The notes beneath the pieces were generated by a model that saw nothing but the letters and a program-made list of their open reading frames with translations, did not search any database and had not been told where the DNA came from. A stretch of DNA of 9,210 nucleotides, taken from positions 1-9,210 of the forward strand of contig CAOMFZ010000086.1 in assembly GCA_948482415.1 (NCBI GenBank), in the 5' to 3' direction. Both the position numbers and the translations under genes were made by a program. Below are positions 1 through 5,503 of this stretch, one piece after another (the first letter of the stretch is position 1; the number at the start of each line of letters is the position of its first letter). This DNA is from an uncultured Mailhella sp. (GTDB lineage Bacteria > Desulfobacterota > Desulfovibrionia > Desulfovibrionales > Desulfovibrionaceae).

Positions 1-44
1 GGAGAATAACAGAGTTTAAAAAAAATTAAAAGTTAATTGACGAC

Positions 45-376
45 ACTATCTAGGGTGTATTTCCAAATTAATTTAAAAAAGTTTTTAATCAATGTAACTG
101 TCATAGTTATATGGCAAAGCCATATAAAAAACCTTTACAAGGGGCTTCCCCCCTTGAACCCAACCAAAGGGTAAGCCAGCGGGGGAAATCCCCCTTGCTC
201 TTACCCTTTGGAAACCCGAGCATGCCCCCTGTTTCACACTTTTTCGGCAGGAAACTGGCGTTTCCGCCTCCAAAGGGTGAAACGCCGTAAATCAAAAGCA
301 TTGCCCTTTTTCGGATAAATGACACTGCTGACGTTGATTTTATTATAAAGAATTTGGAAACATTACCCTAGATAGT
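45..376. mobile_element. MITE-like non-autonomous element with terminal inverted repeats
   Basis: The two ends are inverted copies. ACTATCTAGGGT at 45-56 is the exact reverse complement of 365-376. After a 3-4 nt mismatched spacer, TTTCCAAATT at 60-69 is the exact reverse complement of 351-360, so the arms are 25 and 26 bp with 22 matched positions. The 280-bp core holds many hairpins: 107-115/119-127 (9 bp, 3-nt loop), 138-144/150-156, the compound hairpin 164-211, and 250-255/260-265, which competes with 257-264/279-286. The core is much richer in G and C than its flanks, and the motif CCAAAGGGT recurs at 164 and 270 and inverted at 203. No transposase and no clear target-site duplication are visible. 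Two overlapping minus-strand open frames (85-273 and 107-325) lack recognisable domains and are treated as chance. The alternative is a dispersed intergenic repeat or a structured RNA rather than a transposon derivative. Confidence 0.6.
164..211. repeat. Long compound hairpin inside the MITE-like element
   Basis: CCAAAGGGTAAG (164-175) pairs perfectly with 200-211. The stem continues inward through AGC (178-180) with GCT (197-199) and GGGGG (181-185) with CCCCC (190-194), interrupted only by a CC/TT internal bulge and closed by an AAAT loop. That gives about 20 base pairs in 48 nt, so it would fold very stably as RNA or extrude as a cruciform. No T-tract follows, so it is not a standard intrinsic terminator. 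Confidence 0.75.
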
Positions 377-621
377 TTTCAATAAATCTTGCGACTTTTC
401 TATGCAGGGGAAAAACTTTTATCTCTGCTGTCTTTATCTGTAAAGCTCATAAATTCGCTAACAGCTAAAGCAAAAAAGTTTCTTCCCCTGCACCCCTTTA
501 CAAAATTTTTTAAACTTTATAATAATAACATATTCTGAATGTTATCGAAAACGCTCTCAATAAATAAAATACAGCCTGTGTGTCCTGTGTGCTAAGCGTA
601 ATTTTTAGTTTAATTGTTTTG
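377..621. other. Non-coding AT-rich spacer
   Basis: Apart from the inverted repeat at 403-492, this stretch holds only a 7-bp palindrome, ATAACAT (525-531) with ATGTTAT (539-545), which could be an operator or a chance AT-rich hairpin. I see no gene on either strand. The minus-strand open frame at 510-749 is antisense to the Fic-like stub and has no domain signature. Confidence 0.5.
403..492. repeat. Inverted repeat flanking a 50-bp core
   Basis: The left arm begins TGCAGGGGAA and runs to ACTTTT (403-420). The right arm (473-492), read on the other strand, begins with the same TGCAGGGGAA and continues to AAACTTTTT, with one inserted G relative to the left arm. The arms are about 18-20 bp around a 52-bp centre. 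The repeat lies 26 bp beyond the MITE-like element. It could be a second dispersed repeat or a palindromic intergenic unit. No coding sequence is visible in it. Confidence 0.6.
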
Positions 622-650
622 TTGAGAAAAAAATTATTGTCGGCTATAGT
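622..650 (+). promoter_or_regulatory. Sigma-70-type promoter for the fic stub and dpnI
   Basis: The -35 box is TTGAGA (622-627) and the -10 box is TATAGT (645-650), with a 17-nt spacer. A ribosome binding site AAAGGA (656-661) follows, 6 nt before the ATG at 668. This makes the short ORF and the endonuclease behind it a plausible transcription unit with a very short leader. Confidence 0.6.
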
Positions 651-667
651 TATACAAAGGAACAGGT

Positions 668-835
668 ATGAATATTGACGAAAAAAGTATTGTAAAAGCA
701 TTTGCACTTTTTGAGAGCGGCGATATTGAAAAAATGGAAATTGGGACAATAAAAGCTTTGTGTCAAATCCATGCGTGTATATTTGATGAACTATTTGATT
801 TTGCAGGAAAAATTCGTGATTTGCAGGATGAATAA
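668..835 (+). pseudogene. N-terminal stub of a Fic/Doc-family protein (55 aa)
   Basis: The frame starts at ATG 668 behind AAAGGA and stops at TAA 833-835. Residues 25-50, including IGTIKALCQIH and FDELFDFAGKIRD, match the N-terminal part of Fic-domain proteins, where a similar GKIR stretch normally continues into NISKGxFRFA. Here the protein diverges after RD into LQDE and ends, so the catalytic HxFx(D/E)GNGR motif needed for AMPylation is absent. Full-length Fic proteins are usually about 200 aa or more. No continuation is seen downstream, because dpnI begins 11 nt later. I therefore call it a truncated remnant. It keeps an intact promoter and ribosome binding site and may survive because its translation feeds the weakly initiated dpnI. 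The family assignment rests on motif memory and the truncation is directly visible. Confidence 0.6.
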
Positions 836-846
836 TAAAGTTTTAT

Positions 847-1629
847 ATGAATTTATATTTAATCGATAATAATATATACTCTTCTCGTTCTCAACGGGCA
901 CGGGTCATGTCTGAAACATGGATTGAAAAGAATATGTATTGTCCGCGATGTGGAAATACTTTTCTTCTAAAACAAAAAAATAATACTCCTGTATCTGATT
1001 TTATTTGTCCAAATTGCAAAAATGAATATGAGTTAAAAAGCCGAAGTAGGGCTTTTGGGTCAAAAATAGTTGATGGCTCTTATGAAAAAATGATAGAAAA
1101 AATTAATGCAAATAATAATTTTGACTTTTTCTTTATGCATTATTCAATGCAAACAAATAAAATTTTAGATTTTACTTTTATTCCTAATCATTTCTTTACT
1201 CCTGAAATTATTGAAAAACGGAAACCTTTGTCAAAGGCAGCTAAAAGAGCTGGTTGGGTAGGGTGCAATATTTTATTTTCCGAAATTCCTTTGCAAGGGC
1301 AAATTTCTGTCATTTCAAATGGAATGATAACACCTAAAAATACAGTTCTTAAAAAAGTTGAAAATGGGAATTTGCTGCATTTTCAGAATGTTGCTGATAG
1401 AGGTTGGATTTTTGAAGTATTAAAATGTGTTAATATGGTAGGTCAAATTTTTACTTTAGAGGAAATGTATTTATTTGAAACGAAACTTACGCTAAAATTT
1501 CCGCAAAATAGAACTATCAAAGCAAAAATTCGCCAGCAGTTACAGATTTTAAGGGATAAGGGCTTTATTCAATTTTTAGGAAATGGAAAGTATAAAAAAT
1601 TGTTTAATGATAAGGAATATTTTTTATAA
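847..1629 (+). CDS. dpnI: DpnI-like methyl-directed restriction endonuclease
   Basis: This 260-aa protein aligns along its whole length with Streptococcus DpnI (254 aa), a Type IIM enzyme that cuts GATC only when the adenine is methylated. The N-terminal SRSQRARV-SETWI corresponds to SNSQKARI-TEDWV of DpnI, which supports the first ATG. The zinc site is intact (C32, C35, C54, C57), and so is the PD-(D/E)XK core (D51, E62, K64 in YELKS). A conserved stretch, RAGWVGCNI, lies at 134-142. The C-terminal winged helix (about 184-254), which in DpnI also reads methylated DNA, contains IRQQLQILRDKGFI (228-241), nearly identical to the reference. The Shine-Dalgarno sequence is poor (only AAAG nearby), so translation may be coupled to the Fic-like stub ending 11 nt upstream. 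The gene is strikingly AT-rich compared with the ftsH operon, suggesting horizontal acquisition. No partner methylase is needed for this enzyme type. A GATC-adenine methylase in the same cell would be self-lethal. Confidence 0.95.
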   Translation: MNLYLIDNNIYSSRSQRARVMSETWIEKNMYCPRCGNTFLLKQKNNTPVSDFICPNCKNEYELKSRSRAFGSKIVDGSYEKMIEKINANNNFDFFFMHYSMQTNKILDFTFIPNHFFTPEIIEKRKPLSKAAKRAGWVGCNILFSEIPLQGQISVISNGMITPKNTVLKKVENGNLLHFQNVADRGWIFEVLKCVNMVGQIFTLEEMYLFETKLTLKFPQNRTIKAKIRQQLQILRDKGFIQFLGNGKYKKLFNDKEYFL

Positions 1630-1642
1630 TATAAGAAACTTG

Positions 1643-1708
1643 TTATTCTTTCTTCCAATCCTTATTCCGGCGGTTTCTACAAATGGAGCATGAAGTGTTC
1701 ATCTTGAA
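1643..1708 (-). pseudogene. Scrambled remnant of an LpxL-type acyltransferase 3' end
   Basis: Two blocks match the acyltransferase gene at 2402-3334 in the same order and orientation. 1652-1675 matches 2405-2428 at 20 of 24 positions and would encode NRRNKDWKK followed by a stop, against NRWNKNWK in the intact gene. 1683-1708 matches 2561-2586 at 24 of 26 positions and, in its own frame, encodes DEHFMLHL against DERFMLHL. The roughly 130 bp that separate the blocks in the intact gene are missing here, and the two blocks are not in one frame. This is best read as the decayed end of a paralogue or an old partial duplication. Confidence 0.6.
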
Positions 1709-1975
1709 ATAAAAAGTGTTGCAGAGGAATGTTTACGAGTGCTGAAAAAAGACAAATTCTGCGCCATTCTTATGGGAGATACAAGAAAAAAAGGCTGTAT
1801 GGTTCCCTTGTCTTTTGAGGTAATGAGAATTTTTCAGCATGTTGGTTTTACATTGAAAGAACTTATTATAAAACAACAGCATAACTGCAAAGCAACAGGG
1901 TATTGGAAAACAAACAATGTTAAATATAATTTCTTATTGATTGCCCATGAATATTTATTTATTTTCAGAAAATAG
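1706..1975 (+). pseudogene. C-terminal remnant of a DNA amino-methyltransferase
   Basis: The reading frame is open from 1694 to the TAG at 1973-1975. Homology seems to begin near 1706 with EIKSVAEECLRVLKK, before the first possible start (GTG 1739). It continues through CAILMGDTRKKG, VPLSFEVM, IIKQQHNCKATGYW and FLLIAHEYLFIFRK, which are hallmarks of the C-terminal part of N6/N4 DNA methyltransferases (PF01555-type). The catalytic DPPY motif and the AdoMet-binding FxGxG motif, expected upstream in a protein of several hundred residues, are missing. The 5' boundary coincides with the acyltransferase remnant, so a deletion or rearrangement joined the two. The piece cannot methylate DNA and its former target is unknown. 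Family membership comes from recalled sequence patterns. Confidence 0.65.
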
Positions 1976-2023
1976 GAAAAAGTATTGTCTGTTAAGATTG
2001 CAGATTTTTGTTGTTGATAGAAT

Positions 2024-2049
2024 AAAACCACTTTATAACAAGTGGTTTT
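2024..2049. terminator. Bidirectional hairpin terminator
   Basis: AAAACCACTT (2024-2033) and AAGTGGTTTT (2040-2049) form a perfect 10-bp stem around the loop TATAAC. The stem ends in T residues on both strands, though the U-tracts are short. It lies 6 nt past the stop of the minus-strand mini-operon and 48 nt past the methyltransferase remnant, so it can serve both converging directions. Confidence 0.75.
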
Positions 2050-2054
2050 GATGT

Positions 2055-2153
2055 TTATTTTTCTGATTTTTGTTTTCTTTCTTTATACACAGTCCAAAAA
2101 CCTAAAGTTCCTAAAGAGAGAATAACAATTAATATTGCAGTCCATATTGACAT
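2055..2153 (-). CDS. Very small single-pass membrane protein (32 aa)
   Basis: The ATG is at 2151-2153 (complement) and the stop at 2055-2057. AAGGAG lies exactly 6 nt before the ATG and overlaps the end of the preceding small gene, which is strong support for translation despite the tiny size. Residues 4-22 (starting WTAILIVILSL) form one hydrophobic helix, followed by a charged tail, KERKQKSEK (24-32). Size and shape resemble the small accessory subunits that follow some secondary transporters, such as MetS-type subunits of NSS-family carriers, but no transporter gene is adjacent and the sequence match is too short to claim. A function as a transporter or membrane-complex accessory peptide is inference. 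Confidence 0.6.
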   Translation of the reverse strand: MSIWTAILIVILSLGTLGFWTVYKERKQKSEK

Positions 2154-2156
2154 GTT

Positions 2157-2318
2157 TTACTCCTTTTCACAAAGAGATAAGGTTATTGCAATGAAAATAG
2201 CGATAAGTCCAATAATAAAACCATACCAAATTCCCTCATAGGCACTTACCCCAAAGGATATGACCGAGAAATTGAAAAGAAAGTCTATGATTTTTTTTCT
2301 TAAAAAAGTAAAATTCAA
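2157..2318 (-). CDS. Small hydrophobic membrane protein (53 aa)
   Basis: It starts at TTG (complement of 2316-2318), 6 nt after AGGAG, and ends at TAA (2157-2159). There are 3 nt before the ATG of the next small gene, whose ribosome binding site lies inside this frame. Residues 1-12 are basic (FLRKKII). Residues 13-25 and 29-50 are hydrophobic, the second being a clear membrane helix (IWYGFIIGLIAIFIAI). The end is CEKE. I do not recognise the family. It could be a free-standing small membrane protein or the relict tail of a larger transporter that acquired its own start. The near-identical AAAAGGAGTAAAA ribosome binding sites before both small genes argue that they are expressed as a pair. 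Confidence 0.5.
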   Translation of the reverse strand: MNFTFLRKKIIDFLFNFSVISFGVSAYEGIWYGFIIGLIAIFIAITLSLCEKE

Positions 2319-2336
2319 TTTTTACTCCTTTTAATA

Positions 2337-2364
2337 AGTATAACCATTTTTAATAAAAGAGCAA
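2337..2364 (-). promoter_or_regulatory. Probable promoter of the two-gene mini-operon
   Basis: On the minus strand, TTGCTC (2359-2364) and TATACT (2337-2342) lie 16 nt apart. The -10 box matches the consensus at five of six positions, the -35 only at its TTG half. The start codon is 18 nt downstream of the -10. It sits in the gap after the acyltransferase gene, so the small genes need not depend on read-through. Confidence 0.45.
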
Positions 2365-2401
2365 ATTAATTTTATACTAATAATTTTATATCGTTGGAAA
2401 T

Positions 2402-3334
2402 TTACTTCCAGTTTTTATTCCAGCGGTTATGCATCCAGAACCATTGTTCGGGATTGCGGCGGATTTGTTTTTCCATGGCTTTGGTATAAAAAATGGTGGC
2501 TTGTTTGATTTTTTCTTCATTGGAGCCGGTGAGAAGTTTGGTATCCAGCGGTTCCTGCAGATGGAGCATGAAGCGTTCATCTTCAAGGCGTTCCAAAAAA
2601 ATAGGCCAAATCAGCGCTTCAGCGCGGATTGCCAAAAGGGCAGGTCCCATATTGACATTTGCCATATCTCCAAGAAAAGAAAGTGTATAGGCTTCATGGT
2701 CCTTTGTTTTATGGTCAACTAAAAATGCCACTATGCCGTTTTTGCGCAAAGCCCGAAGAACAGCTGTTGCAACGGCTCTGTGTCCAATCATGCTTGCGCC
2801 TTTTGCTTCCCTCTGTTTGCAGATATAGGCTTGAACGGCAGGATTGGGATATTTTCTCACCACAACCATGCGGGGACGGGGTGCCTGGTAAACCTGCCCC
2901 AAAAGACAGGCTAAAAGTTCCCAGGAACCGTAATGTCCGGTGGAAGCCACAATAGCACGCCGGCATTTTCTGAATTTTTCCCATAATTCCGGATTTTCAA
3001 TCAGAAGTTTTGTTCCCTGCAGTTCCATGCCAAAATTTTGGGTCAGGGTAATTTCTGCAAAGGAACGGAAAGTGGATTGGAAACTTTTATAGGCAAGTTC
3101 TTCAGCTTCTTCGTGGTTTATTTTTAAATGAAGCGCAATACTTTTTATGGTGTTTTTTCGGCGTGAAGACAAAATATGCCAGGCAATAAATGCCAGTCCG
3201 TCAGCCAGTTTATAAGTGACACGGAACCCCAGCATGCGTATCAGGGAACCTAATCCGTAAAGCAAGGAATACTGCATCTTTTGGAGAATTGTCTGCATTT
3301 CGGAAAAATTTACATCTTCGCTTTGTCTTTTCAT
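2402..3334 (-). CDS. LpxL/HtrB-family lipid A acyltransferase
   Basis: This 310-aa protein is a usual length for the family. These enzymes sit on the cytoplasmic face of the inner membrane and move a fatty acyl chain from acyl-ACP onto a lipid A precursor. The catalytic H-x4-E motif is present as HYGSWE (H134, E139). Around it are further family features: an N-terminal hydrophobic helix (about 21-55), RRKNTIKSIALHL (58-70), a VVRKYPNPAVQAYI stretch at about 167-180, and VDHKTKDHEAYTLSFLG, where many relatives have a DQ-containing motif. It ends in PEQWFWMHNRWNKNW, the typical WMH-R terminus. Which acyl position it serves, and whether its true substrate is lipid A or another lipid, cannot be told from sequence. 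The ATG at 3334 has only a weak Shine-Dalgarno (GTGAG). M13 and M20 are alternative starts with no better site. It is divergent from ftsH and has a decayed relative at 1643-1708. Confidence 0.85.
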   Translation of the reverse strand: MKRQSEDVNFSEMQTILQKMQYSLLYGLGSLIRMLGFRVTYKLADGLAFIAWHILSSRRKNTIKSIALHLKINHEEAEELAYKSFQSTFRSFAEITLTQNFGMELQGTKLLIENPELWEKFRKCRRAIVASTGHYGSWELLACLLGQVYQAPRPRMVVVRKYPNPAVQAYICKQREAKGASMIGHRAVATAVLRALRKNGIVAFLVDHKTKDHEAYTLSFLGDMANVNMGPALLAIRAEALIWPIFLERLEDERFMLHLQEPLDTKLLTGSNEEKIKQATIFYTKAMEKQIRRNPEQWFWMHNRWNKNWK

Positions 3335-3374
3335 TGTTAATCGCTCACTTTTATGGCGCTCTCTTGTTGAAAAA

Positions 3375-3404
3375 ATAATAAAGTTAAAATTAAGTAATTG
3401 TCAA
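3375..3404 (-). promoter_or_regulatory. Promoter of the acyltransferase gene
   Basis: On the minus strand a perfect TTGACA (3399-3404) is followed after 18 nt by TATTAT (3375-3380), which matches the -10 consensus at five of six positions. The start codon is about 40 nt downstream. Confidence 0.65.
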
Positions 3405-3446
3405 AGTTTAAATTGGTATTATTCTTTTTAATGCTAAAGTTATAAC

Positions 3447-3476
3447 TTGCTAAGTATGGGGAAGTTCTGTTATAGA
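3447..3476 (+). promoter_or_regulatory. Candidate ftsH operon promoter
   Basis: TTGCTA (3447-3452) and TATAGA (3471-3476) are 18 nt apart and read toward ftsH. An alternative is TTGTCA (3398-3403) with TATTCT (3420-3425), which overlaps the divergent acyltransferase promoter. No convincing sigma-32 heat-shock promoter is visible, although ftsH is heat-induced in some bacteria. An 8-bp inverted repeat, ACTTGCTA (3445-3452) with TAGCAAGT (3531-3538), spans the leader and could be an operator pair or close a leader fold. Confidence 0.35.
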
Positions 3477-3547
3477 ATACTTTTATAGAATGAAATACTG
3501 TTAATATATGGTAATTATCGACAGGTTATATAGCAAGTCTATACCAC

Positions 3548-3553
3548 GGAGGG
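3548..3553 (+). promoter_or_regulatory. ftsH ribosome binding site, unusually close to a TTG start
   Basis: GGAGGG lies only 3-4 nt before the TTG at 3557. There is no other in-frame start nearby, and the N-terminal residues NFSKNLLVW match FtsH, so TTG is the likely start. The sequence GGAGGGATC nearly completes the anti-Shine-Dalgarno complement GGAGGTGATC and contains one of only three GATC sites in the window. Confidence 0.7.
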
Positions 3554-3556
3554 ATC

Positions 3557-5503
3557 TTGAATACGAATTTTTCAAAAAATCTTTTAGTGTGGGTCGTTAT
3601 TGTGCTCGCGGCAATGACGGTTTTTAATATGTTTAATAATCCCCTTGGCGGGAGTGCTTTTACTACTTCTTACAGTGATTTTCTCAATTCCGTTAACCGC
3701 GGTGAAGTGGTAGAAGTTAAAATGCAGGATAAAAATATTACCTACAGAACACAAACCGGTGCGGAACTTTCCACTTATGCTCCTGATGATCCGGGTCTTG
3801 TGGAACATTTAATCGGTAAAAATATCCGTATTGATGCGGTTGCGCCTGAAGAACCTTCTTTACTTGTTTCTGTGCTCATGTCCTGGTTCCCCATGATTTT
3901 GCTGATTGGGGTATGGATTTTCTTTATGCGCCAAATGCAGGGCGGAGGCGGCAAAGCCATGAGTTTTGGACGTTCCCGTGCCAGAATGATTGATGCAAAT
4001 CAGGCAAAAGTAACCTTTGCGGATGTGGCAGGGGTTGATGAAGCAAAAGAAGAACTTTCCGAAGTGGTGGAATTTTTGTCCAATCCTAAAAAATTTACGC
4101 GTCTTGGCGGACGTATTCCTAAAGGTGTGCTTTTGGTTGGCCCTCCTGGAACCGGTAAAACATTGCTTGCCCGTGCTGTTGCAGGGGAAGCGGGTGTGCC
4201 TTTCTTTTCTATTTCCGGTTCTGACTTTGTGGAAATGTTTGTGGGCGTCGGTGCGTCTCGTGTTCGTGACCTTTTCATGCAGGGCAAAAAGAATGCTCCC
4301 TGCCTGATTTTTATTGATGAAATTGATGCTGTCGGCCGTCAAAGAGGTGCAGGCCTCGGCGGCGGGCATGATGAAAGAGAACAGACACTGAACCAAATGC
4401 TGGTGGAAATGGACGGCTTTGAATCCAACGAAGGCGTTATTTTGATTGCCGCAACCAACCGTCCTGACGTGCTTGACCCGGCACTTCTTCGTCCCGGCCG
4501 TTTTGACCGTCAAGTGGTTGTTTCAACACCTGATTTGCGCGGTCGTCAGCATATTTTAGCTGTGCATACCAGAAAAACGCCTATTGCCAAGGACGTTGAT
4601 ATTGAAGTGCTTGCAAAGGGTACACCGGGCTTTTCAGGCGCCGACCTTGAAAATCTTGTCAATGAAGCCGCTTTGCAGGCTGCCAAGAAAAATAAAAATC
4701 AGCTCAATATGTCTGATTTTGAATATGCAAAAGATAAAGTTCTCATGGGTAAGGAACGCCGCAGTCTTGTTTTGAGTGACGAGGAAAAACGTATTACTGC
4801 CTACCATGAAGCAGGACATGCCCTTGCCGCTGTGTGTCTTCCCGGTTCTGACCCCGTGCATAAGGTTTCCATTATCCCCAGAGGCCGTGCCCTTGGCGTA
4901 ACCATGCAGCTTCCAGAAGAGGACAGACACGGTTATTCCAAAAATTATCTGCGCAATAATCTGGTTGTGCTTTTGGCCGGCCGCATGGCTGAAGAACTGG
5001 TTATGGACGATATTACCACAGGCGCAGGCAATGATATTGAACGGGCTACCAAAATGGCGCGGAAAATGGTTTGCGAATGGGGTATGAGCGATAAAATCGG
5101 CTTGCAGGCTATTGGCGAAAATAACGGCGAAGTTTTCCTTGGCAGAGAATGGACGCATACGGACAGTGTCAGCCAATCCACAGCCCAGCTTGTGGACGCT
5201 GAAATTAAATTCTTTATTGATGAAGCCCATGAACGCTGCCGTAAAATTCTTGAAGAACATATGGATAAACTGCACCTTATTGCCGCTGCTCTTCTTGAAC
5301 GCGAAACCATTACCGGCGACGATATCAAGCGTATTATGGAAGGCAGGGAACTTGAGCCTTTTGTGCTTGATGAAACCAAAAAAGCCGATGAAAAAGACAG
5401 CTTTACCTGGTCAGAAGAAGGACAGCAGGCAGGTTCTTCTGAAAGCCCGGACCAAAATACGGGCAATGACCATACGGAAAACACAGATAACAAGGATAGA
5501 TAA
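3557..5503 (+). CDS. ftsH: ATP-dependent zinc metalloprotease FtsH
   Basis: FtsH is a hexameric inner-membrane AAA+ protease that removes damaged membrane proteins and specific regulators. The 648-aa length and domain order are standard. There is a first membrane helix (about 8-24), a periplasmic segment, and a second helix (about 102-124). The AAA+ domain has Walker A GPPGTGKT (195-202), pore motif FVG (228-230), Walker B LIFIDEID (250-257) and the second region of homology ATNRPDVLDPALLRPGRFDR (299-318). The protease domain has the zinc motif HEAGH (417-421) and a probable third ligand, D493. The tail after about 605 is acidic and low in complexity, as is common. The start is TTG. It is the first gene of the operon, and its TAA overlaps the folP ATG by one base (TAATG), implying translational coupling. 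Confidence 0.98.
   Translation: MNTNFSKNLLVWVVIVLAAMTVFNMFNNPLGGSAFTTSYSDFLNSVNRGEVVEVKMQDKNITYRTQTGAELSTYAPDDPGLVEHLIGKNIRIDAVAPEEPSLLVSVLMSWFPMILLIGVWIFFMRQMQGGGGKAMSFGRSRARMIDANQAKVTFADVAGVDEAKEELSEVVEFLSNPKKFTRLGGRIPKGVLLVGPPGTGKTLLARAVAGEAGVPFFSISGSDFVEMFVGVGASRVRDLFMQGKKNAPCLIFIDEIDAVGRQRGAGLGGGHDEREQTLNQMLVEMDGFESNEGVILIAATNRPDVLDPALLRPGRFDRQVVVSTPDLRGRQHILAVHTRKTPIAKDVDIEVLAKGTPGFSGADLENLVNEAALQAAKKNKNQLNMSDFEYAKDKVLMGKERRSLVLSDEEKRITAYHEAGHALAAVCLPGSDPVHKVSIIPRGRALGVTMQLPEEDRHGYSKNYLRNNLVVLLAGRMAEELVMDDITTGAGNDIERATKMARKMVCEWGMSDKIGLQAIGENNGEVFLGREWTHTDSVSQSTAQLVDAEIKFFIDEAHERCRKILEEHMDKLHLIAAALLERETITGDDIKRIMEGRELEPFVLDETKKADEKDSFTWSEEGQQAGSSESPDQNTGNDHTENTDNKDR

Noticed and set aside
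1..9. Possible last codons of an upstream gene (GGA GAA TAA)
   Set aside because: Only three codons are visible, so nothing supports a coding call.
85..325. Two minus-strand open frames of 62 and 72 codons
   Set aside because: They overlap in different frames, lie wholly inside the hairpin-rich repeat and have low-information sequence without a known domain. They are probably chance frames of the repeat.
510..749. Minus-strand 79-codon open frame
   Set aside because: It is antisense to the Fic-like stub and its promoter, has no domain and has no ribosome binding site that I can defend.
1739..1975. A functional 78-aa protein starting at GTG 1739
   Set aside because: Homology to methyltransferases begins before this codon (about 1706), so the open frame is better explained as a truncated C-terminus.
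3400..3556. A c-di-AMP (ydaO-type) riboswitch or a heat-shock promoter before ftsH
   Set aside because: I could not find the conserved riboswitch core or a CTTGAAA/CCCCAT promoter pair on the plus strand. CCCCATACT on the minus strand lacks a matching -35.
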